Shown piece after piece: positions 53,059 through 62,567 of a stretch of 64,000 bases of DNA (position 1 is its first letter; each line of letters starts with the position of its first letter). The notes under the pieces are model-generated. The model made no database searches, was not told where the DNA came from, and was given only the letters and a program-made list of their open reading frames with translations. This DNA is from Knufia peltigerae (Eukaryota; Ascomycota; Eurotiomycetes; Chaetothyriales; Trichomeriaceae): assembly GCA_030247855.1 (NCBI GenBank), contig JAPDRN010000091.1:62001-126000 (forward strand), read 5' to 3'. A program made the position numbers and the translations under genes.

Positions 53059-54471
53059 ATGTTGACTCTCGACGGTTCCACCCTCGAAGGAGGTGGTCAA
53101 CTTGTACGTGTCGCTTTGTCATTGTCCTCGATATGTTCTATTCCAGTTCGAGTCACCAATATCCGAGCAAACCGGTCTTCAAGGGCCTCCCGCCAGTCGA
53201 GCGAGAACTCATCCAACAAGTCTGGTAGTAGACATGACCGCTCTGGGAACCGCCGCGTTGCTGGTGGAGGTGGTGGCGGTCACGGAGGCGGACTCAAGGA
53301 GAGTCACCTCGCCGCCGTGAACTGGTTGGCTGAACAATGCAATGCAGACGTCCAGGGCAATGAGGTCGGATGTTCAGAAATTGTTTTCAAACCTTCTCGA
53401 AAGACGACGACCGTTTGTGCTCGATCTGTACCGACAGGGAACCAAACGGATACAGTCGCCGATGTCATTGCTCTTCAAAAGCCAGGAAGTGTCTGGTTGA
53501 TATGGCAAGCGATATTCCCTTGTATCGCATTACGTCTCATGGATCATTCTCTCCACGAACCATCTTCGCGACCTACAAAACCATTCCGCATCACTCTCAA
53601 GGGTGGCACCAATGTCCCCAAATCCCCGTCGACAGAGTATGTACGACAAGTCCTGCTCCCGCTTTGCGAAAAGATCGGTCTCCCCAAGGTCGACATCAAT
53701 CTCGTTCAGCGCGGTTGGGCCGGGAGTGCTCCTGAGATCGGGCACGTCGAACTCACCGTGCATCGTCCCAACACTCGTCGATCCGAACTGTCGCACCCGC
53801 CACCATCAGGTCATCATGCATCGAGACTACTCGAACCACAACATCTTCTTGCACCATTCACCTTGTCCTCTCGCGGTCCCATCACGCACGTCGTCATGAC
53901 CATTGTATCAGGCAGCTCGACCACACAATCCTGTCTGGAGTCTGATCTTCGCCAAGCCTTGTCGGCCAGATCGTTGCTCTCATCCGTACCGGTATCAGTA
54001 CATCCGTCATCTGGCCTGTCCGGCGACGAACGACGTCTATACATCCTCCTGGTCGCACACACGAGTGACGGCCATCGACTGGGCCGTGACTATCTAGGTA
54101 CAGGACGCAAGGTGACATCTGACCCGGACAGACGGGGAGTGGTGACCGAAGCCGTGGCCCGCGTCGTGAGAGATTTTACCAGGGAGTGCGAATCCAACAA
54201 CGCCGGTGTTGACGAATTCGCAGAGGATCAGCTGGTGATTTTCCAAGCTCTGGCAGCCGGCGCGACGAACGTTGAACCTGCGCGGCCCGTTCGGGCTCAA
54301 GGATCAGATCTGAACCAGCATCCTGATCGTCCTGGCTCGACAGCTGTTCGGCCAAGGCAGAATAACGAGACCGGTAGCCTCCACACGAGGACTGTACGCT
54401 GGGTATGTGGACAAATGTTGGGCACCAAGTTTGACGGTCACGGAGGGTGTAAAGGGATGTTGGACTTGTAA
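53059..54471 (+). CDS. RNA 3'-terminal phosphate cyclase (RtcA/RTC family)
   Basis: A single exon of 470 aa from ATG 53059, where the conserved domain begins at once (LDGSTLEGGGQLVRVALSLS). Other family blocks are GLKESHLAAVNWLAEQC and the cyclase-domain stretch LPLCEKIGLPKVDINL. RGWAGSAPEIGHVEL follows. A C-terminal SLHTRTVRWV places a His (about residue 442) where RtcA carries its adenylated catalytic histidine. Active members convert RNA 3'-phosphates to 2',3'-cyclic phosphates via AMP intermediates. Residues about 39-78 form a Ser/Arg-rich then polyglycine insertion between RVTNIRANR and GLKESHL, absent from bacterial enzymes. The Rcl1 nucleolar paralogue is an alternative, but the retained His favours the catalytic class. 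It converges with the Nop15-like gene. Confidence 0.88.
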   Translation: MLTLDGSTLEGGGQLVRVALSLSSICSIPVRVTNIRANRSSRASRQSSENSSNKSGSRHDRSGNRRVAGGGGGGHGGGLKESHLAAVNWLAEQCNADVQGNEVGCSEIVFKPSRKTTTVCARSVPTGNQTDTVADVIALQKPGSVWLIWQAIFPCIALRLMDHSLHEPSSRPTKPFRITLKGGTNVPKSPSTEYVRQVLLPLCEKIGLPKVDINLVQRGWAGSAPEIGHVELTVHRPNTRRSELSHPPPSGHHASRLLEPQHLLAPFTLSSRGPITHVVMTIVSGSSTTQSCLESDLRQALSARSLLSSVPVSVHPSSGLSGDERRLYILLVAHTSDGHRLGRDYLGTGRKVTSDPDRRGVVTEAVARVVRDFTRECESNNAGVDEFAEDQLVIFQALAAGATNVEPARPVRAQGSDLNQHPDRPGSTAVRPRQNNETGSLHTRTVRWVCGQMLGTKFDGHGGCKGMLDL

Positions 54472-54825
54472 AACGAAGATGCCGGTCTAGAGAATCGGAA
54501 TGGGAGATTGGACGGTGTAGATCAGTGATTGGCACGAGACAATGCCAGCTGTTCTTTATCTCAACGGGATGAAATAATCAGTATGTACGGATGGAGGTCT
54601 ACATATGAACCAAGGAACCAAAAAGTTCGCTCACCCGCTCACGTAAAAAAAGTCCGTCTCGCCATCAAAAGCATACTAGAACTTTTCTTGTTCCCCTTTT
54701 GCACATTCGCCTGTGCCACACTGCTCAGTAGAGACTACTTACAGGTAGAAATGAGTTGATACTGGCCCAAAACTCGTAATGCGAGGTGACGGACCCGCGC
54801 TTTTCTGCTCCCAACCAATGATGCT
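54472..54825. other. Convergent 3' intergenic region
   Basis: About 350 bp between the ends of the RNA cyclase (+) and the Nop15-like gene (-). No gene seen. Confidence 0.4.
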
Positions 54826-56940
54826 CTAAGATGAGCCACTGCTCAAACGACGTTGACCACTGAATTTCTTGGACAGCATCTCCTTCTTCATCTCCTTGTG
54901 TGCCCGACGCGCCGCCTTGTCGTACTTTGACTTGCCCATGAGAGGCATGCCGTCCTTGCCAGACGCTTGGGGTTCCTGTCTAGACTTCTGCGACGTGGGA
55001 ACTAGATTCGACTTGGGTCCGCGAGCTTTGACGAGGTTCTTGCGGTCCTTCTTCTTCTTTTCCTTCTTCCAGGGCTTGGCCAGTTTTCCAGGTTTGCCAG
55101 CTTGCTCATTTGCGCCCGAGTCGTCGCCCGAGTCGGCTTGTTCGTCAGCAAACTCGGCGAGGGAGATGAAGTCTGCTCCGGATTCCGCAGGCGCAGCTTC
55201 CGACGAGACAGGCGGCTCTACGGCAGGCTCTGCTGCTTCCTCGACGGCGACAGAAGCCTCTTGTGACTTTTCTGGGCTTGCTTTTCCTTCTTGGACAGCT
55301 TTTTCTCTGGAATAGCGACTGAAGTGTGAGCTTCTACCTGTTCGGCAGAGTCGGACTTCTGCTTCTTCTTCTTGTCCTTCTTTGCTGGCTTAGCTTCTGT
55401 CGCCTCTGGAACAGTAACCTCGTCGGTAGTAGTCTCCGTCACGGTCTTTGCCTGAGCCTCTGCTGGAGTGATATCAACCTGCTTGCTCTTCTTGTCCTTT
55501 TTCGAAGACTTGCCTGTCACATCCTTTTTGGAGGTCGTGGTAGATGGCTCGTCCTCAACAGCGGCTGATGCAACCTTCTCCGGCTTCTTCTCCTTTTTCG
55601 ATTTCTTCGCCTCTTTCACAGCGACGGCATCCTTTGGTACATTCTTTGGTGGTTCGAGCATGCCAGTCGGGACAGAGATTTCATCTTGGAGTTGCTGCTG
55701 CTGTTCTTGTGCGGCCAATCTCTCCCGAAGAGCTTTGCTAGGGTCGGTCAACGTAGACGAAGGCATGTCGATTCCGAGCTTCTGCAGTTTTCTAGCCTTC
55801 TTGTCTCGTCTGTTTTGCTCTTTCTTAATAAGTCTCTGCCATTGTGCTTCGGTCTTAGGAGCAGCCAGTTTTTCTCGTTCAAGTTTCTCATGCGGGATTC
55901 TTCTGAATTTCTTGTCTGCGCCCTTCCAGACGTCGGGATGGAGTGAGCCAGGCTCTGCATATTTGCACTTGAGGATATGGCCGAAGAGCAGGTAGTTGTC
56001 CATGGTGCTGGCTACAATCTTCGCCACCTCGTTGGACTTGAACTCAATGAAAGCAAAATGCTTCGATGCTCCAGTTCGCTTGTTTCGAGAAAGTCGTAGA
56101 CGGCTGATGTCTCCGAACTGTGAAAAGTATTCTTTCATCTGCGCCTCATAGAAACCGTGGGGAATGCGCCCAACATAGACTGTTCCAGGCTCTTCGTCAG
56201 CGCCTTCGGAATTCTTGATCTTCTTCAATTGAGACCGTAGTTTCTTGTTGGCAGGAATGGTAGGTTTGGAATTGACGTCAAGGCCCTTGTCTTCTTGGTT
56301 GTCTTCCGATTCACTATCGAAGCCAGCTAGTAGGACGGCTGCGTTGTCGTCTTGCTCCGCTTCATCATCATCGCCGGCACTTCCGTACTCGTCCTGCAGT
56401 TCGTGATCGACCGTATGTTCAGCTTCGGCTTGCATTGACGTCGATACGGGCTTGTGTGTTGTGGCAGTCTCAACTTCCTCTTCGCCACTATGTTCAATGA
56501 TGCCATTGACGCCATCTGCGCTTAGAAGTTCGTCATGTTTGCCCTTATTGCTCTTTTTGGCCTTCTTGGTTTTCTTGGAGGTGGATTTGTCTGTAGGGGC
56601 CGTCGTCAAATCGACGGCACTCTTTGTTGCTGTCACGGCTTTTCCTGGTGCATCTTCGCCATCCTCCATGAAGTCGGCAGCCCGCTTCCGAGATGACTTT
56701 GCAGAGACAGCAGCAGCATTGCTAGGGGCATTGGTCTTTGACTTTGCAACGGGGGCATCGGCGACAGGTATGGTGGCTGACGAGATCGTTGCGTTGTCTG
56801 CCGCTGTGGACTTGGACTTTTTGCTCTTCTTGTGCGGGACCTCACCGGCACCGGAAGATTCTGAGATAGTGTCAGCTGTGGTCAAATGTTCGGTCAATTG
56901 GAGCAATTGGAGCAATACCTTTGCGCTTTTTAGTCGCCAT
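54826..56940 (-). CDS. NOP15: Nop15/NIFK-like nucleolar RNA-binding protein, frame interrupted
   Basis: Exon 1 is 56940..56919 (MATKKRK), followed by a 58-bp intron (56861-56918, donor GTATTG) and a long second exon. The continuous frame stops at 55218 (554 aa). The centre holds one RRM: GTVYVGRIPHGFYEAQM, RLRLSRNKRTGASKHFAFIE and NYLLFGHILKCKY. A basic Nop15-specific helix follows (QWQRLIKKEQNRRDKKARKL). Long Lys/Glu/Ala-rich disordered arms flank it. A clearly coding tail continues in another frame to a TAG at 54826 (GKPGKLAKPWKKEKKKKDRK, KSKYDKAARRAHKEMKKEML). One missing base in the A run at 55268-55271 would explain the break and give about 685 aa. It could equally be an assembly error, a real frameshift or an unseen intron. 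Nop15 is needed for 60S pre-rRNA processing. Confidence 0.82.
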
Positions 56941-57618
56941 AGTGTAATTACGGGTAAATTGGGAGAGGAAAAAAGATAGTGTGGTATGCTGATTGAACTT
57001 TTGACTTGAACTGAGGCCTGAGATGCAATCCAAAAATTTCTCCAATTCCTGCCAAGTGGTCGGGAAAACTGCTGCCGGCTCCAGCCTTCTTCAGGACGAG
57101 GCTGACGCCGCCTTGCCCAATCTTATGTCAGCATTTAAGTATTTGACTTACTTCAATTAGTTTACCTCTACAGCGTAGTCACAGCGATGAGTTCACATCC
57201 CTGAAGTCCCTTCATGATGAAGAGGGAGCTGGAGTTTGAAGAGCTTGCTTTGAGATAGCACACTGTAACGACTTGTTCAGACAACTTCTATGTGCATCAT
57301 TTGGAATTCGATTGGATACCGCATATCTAGGCCTAAGGCATGCAACAGGACATGAACGTGGGCCCTCGAGTGATCATAATATCTCAATTGACATGCTTAC
57401 CATTGGCAAATCAAATATCAATGAGTGTCACTATCTTATAGGTAGCTCTTGACAGTTGAATAGACGCAAACAAACCACATCATGCAACTCCCTCGTTCGC
57501 CAGAGCAATGCAAAGATCTCCTCTCTTTTTGTCGTAGATATAACCATCCCCCATTGTCACACATAAAAACTGAAATTAAGACCCTGATGAGTTTGGGATA
57601 ACACTCCTTCACCACAAA

Positions 57619-57836
57619 TTCGCTTTCCTTGACCGGCATCATCGACAGGCGAGTTTGTTACTACCACCAGGAGTAAACGAGTTCGCTTTCCTTGACCGAC
57701 ATCATTGGCAAGTTCTCCATCTTCTCGAGCGCGTTTGTTACTACCACCTGGAGTAGACTGGGTTGTTACCACCTGGAGTAGACTGTGTTACTACCACCTG
57801 AAGTAAATTGTGTTGCTACCATCTAGAGTGAACTGT
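57619..57836. repeat. Minisatellite: four 25-bp units plus a 63-bp-spaced duplication
   Basis: Units beginning GTTRYTACCAYCTRGAGT start at 57737, 57762, 57787 and 57812, an exact 25-bp period. A further copy is at 57657. A separate word, TTCGCTTTCCTTGACCG, occurs at 57619 and 57682. Point differences between copies show an old array. The period is not a multiple of three, which argues against coding. Confidence 0.8.
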
Positions 57837-59102
57837 GCAGCTTGTGGGTTTGGATTCGCTCGATCCGGACTGCCCACGTTGCCGTCTCCTCAAGTCTGCT
57901 GTGGAACACCGGTCTGAACATGTGGCGCGCCTCTTCCTCGACGAATACCGCTGCCCTAGGTACCACGAATCAACTCTGTCGGCTTGAAGTTGCTTAGCGG
58001 TCTCAGCTATTGCTGCTTGGGTTCCTGATAGGTGTCTCACCAGACATATTCGCTCAGTTCTTGTCAGTGGATCTGGGACTTCATATGGATGAGCGACAGT
58101 ACGAAAAAATAGGCTGAGGGTGATGATTCCAATTATCGCCCAAGGTAGGTTGTGTCAATTGGCTTGAGGTCTGCGTGGACGGAGGAGTTTGGGCTTCGAG
58201 TGAAGTGGAGGATTCGGTGAAGGCTAGAGAGTCTTTTGTCAGATGGAATTTGATATGAGAACAATAGCAAGGAGTGGAGGAAGTCACGTACTCGAGGTCA
58301 CGTTATCTTGCCTTTTTGAGAGCCAATAGATAAGCCGAGATAAGTACTGATTGGTCAAAAGTTGCGCTAGGCCAGCACCTGGAATCCCAGCTTTCGTTTT
58401 CTTTGTTCTCCGTATGAAGTAAAGTTTTAACACCCAAAAATATATTTTATAACAATTTGGAAAGAAAAAAAAATTAAACAGTCGAAAATGAAAAAAAAGA
58501 GAGACAATCGAGCTTGTTCCAGATCGGGCTGAGGAGGTATTAGTTTTACTGCCATCTGACTGGGATTGTGGTAATAGACTTACGAATTGAACCCCGAGCT
58601 TATCGGAGCTATCATCTTGTGAAAGGTGAGAGCGATAAATGTTACCATTACACCAATCTGGATGTTGGTTGTTGAAGCGAATTTGGGTTTTGTAATATTT
58701 AGAGTCTCAAAAAATCCACTGGTAAATGCTTGGCGTGACCGGAATTATCAAGCCCACCGGTGCTCTGGTCCAGACTGTGAGGAAGGTGCAGTCGTCGTGA
58801 GTTTTTGGAAGTAGACCGGGCTGCTCTTCTCACTCCTCTCCATTCCTTTCGACGATGACTGATAGTGTAGAACTAACTGGCCACAAGCTGTCAATCCTGA
58901 ACTCGTTCACGTTCCCAATATCCTACTCTGAGGCAGCAAGGCGGATGCTCAAGAAAGAGGTGGACACTTCAATAGCAAGGCTACATCTATTTTTGAGAGT
59001 GATCAAAGGGCTTCAAGAGTCTACAAGTAAGGTTTAGACACCGACACCCTCAAGTGTCACACATTTGCGTGGTGGATGGTGGAAATGGAGTCGAATTCTA
59101 TC

Positions 59103-59120
59103 ATGATGATGATGATGATG
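59103..59120. repeat. Trinucleotide microsatellite (ATG)6
   Basis: Six uninterrupted ATG units in noncoding DNA. Confidence 0.9.
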
Positions 59121-59999
59121 GTTCTAGAATTGGGATCAGGGAAAATCCTCTCCAACGCTGTTGACCTCATTTCAGAGTAACACATTGAGTCATCAATGTT
59201 AAACATGGCAATCCGCATGATTCAGATGTTTGGAGAATGTTTATGTACCGCGCGTGAGCAACCTGACTTAGAGACGCGACTATTGCTCAAATCAATCGAT
59301 AAATATAAGAATCTATGTCGAAGAGGTGGACAATAGGTAAATCAAGGGAACTCGGATTACATAACGAGATAAGCGTCGCTCATACCATCATTAAATGATT
59401 CCCCACGGGAATGGGATGGCTTTCGTGGTGTTTGTCAGCGGTGCATGAAACTTCGTATGGTGAAGACTTGACGGGAGGACTTGCCAATGTCGTACTCCGT
59501 ATGCGGAGGAGCCACGGTCAAGGTTGCAAGGGACTCAGGCAACAGACCAATAATGCGAAAGAGTTTGTCGTTGGTGTGACGAATATTACGAAAAGATGCA
59601 GAAGACCTGAGCGAGTGGAAGTTCTGGAAGGTGCCACCGACGGCCACAAGCCCATAAGCCCATAAGCGGGCGCTAATCAGAGAATCGGCGAGCGCACGGT
59701 TGTCGTTAAGAGTGGGTTGAGGTTGGATTTACCCTTGTCAATGTCGAGCGAAGGGCGTGCATAGCCAAGTCAAGTCTCCTCTTCACTTCCACCGTTGGGG
59801 GAACAAGAGTCATTCTTTGATAAGCGATTTCGGACTGGATCGTACTCGTATTGATTCACACCGTATACCACGGGGAGACTTCAAAGGCTGCTTATCCCAC
59901 GGAGTCTCTCCATCCTACTCTTCTCTGTCTTGTTCATTTTCTCGTTCTTCAGGATAACTTGCCACTGCGGATTCGTGGCCTGAAGCCGCGACAAACAAA

Positions 60000-62567
60000 A
60001 TGGAGTACTTCAACTTCGAGGATGCCTCGAATGTCATCCCCAACCTGGATCTCGATGACTGTGGTTCGTTGCTGGGCGAGACCACCCAGGATGAGGCCAC
60101 GGAATGCTACGACTCTCTTTTCTTCGACAAGTCATTTGCCCTTCCTTCCAGTCGACCTGCGGAACCAAGCACGGTGATGATCAAATTAATCAACAATGTC
60201 GAAGTCGAGGCTGTTCCACACACTTCTGACCTTAACATGGACTACCCCATGTTTCGTGCCAAAGAACCTTGTGAATTGTGTGCGAGAATGGGATTGGACT
60301 GTTTCCTAGCTACTAGAGGCGCACTTGTCACAGGGTGTACATGCTGCATCTCCCTGTACCGAGAATGCAGCTTTGTTCATCCAAAAATCCCAAAGGGTTT
60401 CGTCAGTACATTGACCGGTATCTCAGAAGATCATCAAGTCGGTGAAGGCGAGGTCACTGAACGCCGACGGGCGATGAGATCGATGGAAGAAGGACGAGGT
60501 CGTAAAACAGGTGCTCGGTTCCCCCGCGACGCTGTCAAGATCCTCAAGCAGTGGCTCGCCGAGCATGCTGATCACCCATACCCCAACGAGCGTGAAAAGG
60601 ATGAATTGAAACAAGTCACCGGTCTCAAGCGAAGCCAGATCTCAAATTGGCTCGCCAACGCACGGAGGAGGGGCAAAGTTCGACCAGCTTCAGGTCCTTC
60701 CTCGCCCATGTTGGGAGCCATTGATATCCCACAAAGAGCTCAAGATTCTGCAGACATTGCCAACCTCAATCCCCTAGACAGATGGAAGGCATCGCCTCCT
60801 GAACACGAACCTGCCTCGATGACTGCCATCGCCAAAGCCGTTACGTCGACGCCGTTCCCTGCTCGCAACCCGTCATACTCGAGCGCACATAATTCCAGAG
60901 CCGGCTCTCGGGCCGGTTCAAGGAACAGCTCACGCAAAGGCTCAAGTGAAGAGAACTCGTCCTTTTCCATGTTCCGTGCACCATCAGTTAGCAGTTTCGG
61001 TACAAGAGAATCCACCAACAGTGACTTGACATTCGCTTCTTCAAGGTCGAACAAGTCCAAGGCGTCTTTTGCTTCATCTCAAGAACGACGCAGACGTAGG
61101 AGGGCACCAGTCACTCAACGGGCTGCTGCACAACAGGCCAAAACACGAAGCGCCAGAATATTCCAGTGTACATTTTGTACGGATTCTTTCCCTGCAAAGT
61201 ACGACTGGCAACGGCACGAGAAGTCACTACATCTGGCACTGGAAAGATGGACGTGCTGTCCCAATGGTGGAACAATGATTGATGCTTTGACGCAGACCGA
61301 AATGTGTGTCTTCTGCCGGGAGCCAAACCCGACAGCCGATCACTTGGAGTTGCACAATTTCACGGCTTGTCAGGAAAAGACTTTGCAAGAACGTACCTTT
61401 TACAGGAAGGACCACCTGAGTCAGCATCTCAAGTTGATGCACAACGCCAAAGTGCATTCTCACATGGACTCGTGGAAGAGTACCACCAGTGAGATCAAAT
61501 CGGCTTGCGGTTTTTGTCCCTCCAAGTTCACTACCTGGCAGCAGAGGGCGGACCATTTGGCTGCGCATTTCCGCAATGGCGCCGACATGAGCACGTGGGC
61601 AAACGGATGGGGTTTCGAGCCATACGTCGAAAGGCTGGTTGAGAATGCCATTCCTCCTTACCTTATTGCCCACGAGAAGTTGACCATGGATCCTTACGTT
61701 GCTCGAGCGGCGCAAGCGACCCCTTCGGCTGGCACGGATGCCGGACTGACGACCGGTACCTCTGCCGAGAGCACCGAGCCTGACCAGATAACCAAAGACT
61801 CGAACTGCTGGGGCAGACTGGAGCAAGAACTCACCAAATTTGTCTCGCAGCAACGGTCCGCAGGCAGATTTCCTTCTGACAAGGAGATTCAAGATCAAGC
61901 TCGTATGATCATCTACGAAGACAATGACCCTTGGAACTGGACCTGCGCGGACAATCAGCAGTGGCTCGACACATTCAAATACCAACAAGGCCTGTGTGGT
62001 CTCACGGATGCCCTGGCGACTCAAAACCTGGCCGAGGTACCCATCATGGCCCCGTACGTTATCAAGGGTGGCTTGAAGACCAAGACGAGCCCTCCACCAC
62101 ACCACCACCACCACAACAGCAGGAAAAGTGTCTCTACCGACTCCGCCTCTTTGCCCGGCATGAGTGCCGACTACGGCAGTAGTGCTCCCAACTCTGCCGT
62201 GGCCACCACCTTTGACCAAAACATGGATTTCGACTTTGACAGTATCGATTTCAGTGGTCTCGATCTAGGTATGGCGGACGACATGACGTTCAACATGGGT
62301 TTGGAAGGTCAGGTCGGCGGGGCCGGTAGCAGTACTGGTGCTGTCATGACGTCTGCGCCTTTCTCGTCGAGTATCCCTGGTGAGACTTTATATGGATCTT
62401 TTGGAATTGATCCTATGATGGACATGGGTATGGGAATGGGAAATATGAACATGAACATGAACATGCCTATGCAACCGCAGCAGAAAAAGAGTCCCCAAAA
62501 TACTCACAGTCCAATGAGCGAGCAGGATATGAATCAGTTGACTGGATACATGTCTGGATTTCAATGA
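60000..62567 (+). CDS. Homeobox / C2H2 zinc-finger transcription factor, 855 aa
   Basis: A single exon starting in a CAAA-ATG context. Residues 91-123 form a cysteine array C-x2-C-x6-C-x11-C-x2-C-x6-C (CELCARMGLDC, CTCCISLYREC), the spacing of a Zn2Cys6 cluster. A TALE-type homeodomain covers about 169-228 (KILKQWLAEHADHPYPNERE, ISNWLANARRR), with the three-residue loop extension and WLAN in place of the usual WFxN. After a Ser-rich linker come zinc fingers: C390-x2-C393..H406-x4-H411, a CVFC element near 436, and C503-x2-C506..H519-x3-H523. A His run (HHHHH), an acidic Asp/Phe stretch and Met/Asn repeats (NMNMNMNMPM) fill the C-terminus, which may be activating. It is certainly a nuclear DNA-binding regulator; target genes are unknown. 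Confidence 0.9.
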   Translation: MEYFNFEDASNVIPNLDLDDCGSLLGETTQDEATECYDSLFFDKSFALPSSRPAEPSTVMIKLINNVEVEAVPHTSDLNMDYPMFRAKEPCELCARMGLDCFLATRGALVTGCTCCISLYRECSFVHPKIPKGFVSTLTGISEDHQVGEGEVTERRRAMRSMEEGRGRKTGARFPRDAVKILKQWLAEHADHPYPNEREKDELKQVTGLKRSQISNWLANARRRGKVRPASGPSSPMLGAIDIPQRAQDSADIANLNPLDRWKASPPEHEPASMTAIAKAVTSTPFPARNPSYSSAHNSRAGSRAGSRNSSRKGSSEENSSFSMFRAPSVSSFGTRESTNSDLTFASSRSNKSKASFASSQERRRRRRAPVTQRAAAQQAKTRSARIFQCTFCTDSFPAKYDWQRHEKSLHLALERWTCCPNGGTMIDALTQTEMCVFCREPNPTADHLELHNFTACQEKTLQERTFYRKDHLSQHLKLMHNAKVHSHMDSWKSTTSEIKSACGFCPSKFTTWQQRADHLAAHFRNGADMSTWANGWGFEPYVERLVENAIPPYLIAHEKLTMDPYVARAAQATPSAGTDAGLTTGTSAESTEPDQITKDSNCWGRLEQELTKFVSQQRSAGRFPSDKEIQDQARMIIYEDNDPWNWTCADNQQWLDTFKYQQGLCGLTDALATQNLAEVPIMAPYVIKGGLKTKTSPPPHHHHHNSRKSVSTDSASLPGMSADYGSSAPNSAVATTFDQNMDFDFDSIDFSGLDLGMADDMTFNMGLEGQVGGAGSSTGAVMTSAPFSSSIPGETLYGSFGIDPMMDMGMGMGNMNMNMNMPMQPQQKKSPQNTHSPMSEQDMNQLTGYMSGFQ

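Larger units (their letters stand above)
56941..59999. other. Gene-free 3 kb upstream of the homeobox gene
   Basis: No supported protein. It contains the 25-bp tandem repeat (57737-57836) with an associated 63-bp-spaced duplication, an ATG microsatellite (59103-59120) and one TACTCCGTA (59493-59501). The right half is the likely promoter and leader of the homeobox gene. Confidence 0.5.

Noticed and set aside
57557..57772. Small minus-strand frame with an internal amino-acid repeat
   Set aside because: The repeat comes from a 25-bp minisatellite, whose period is not a multiple of three, so coding is unlikely.
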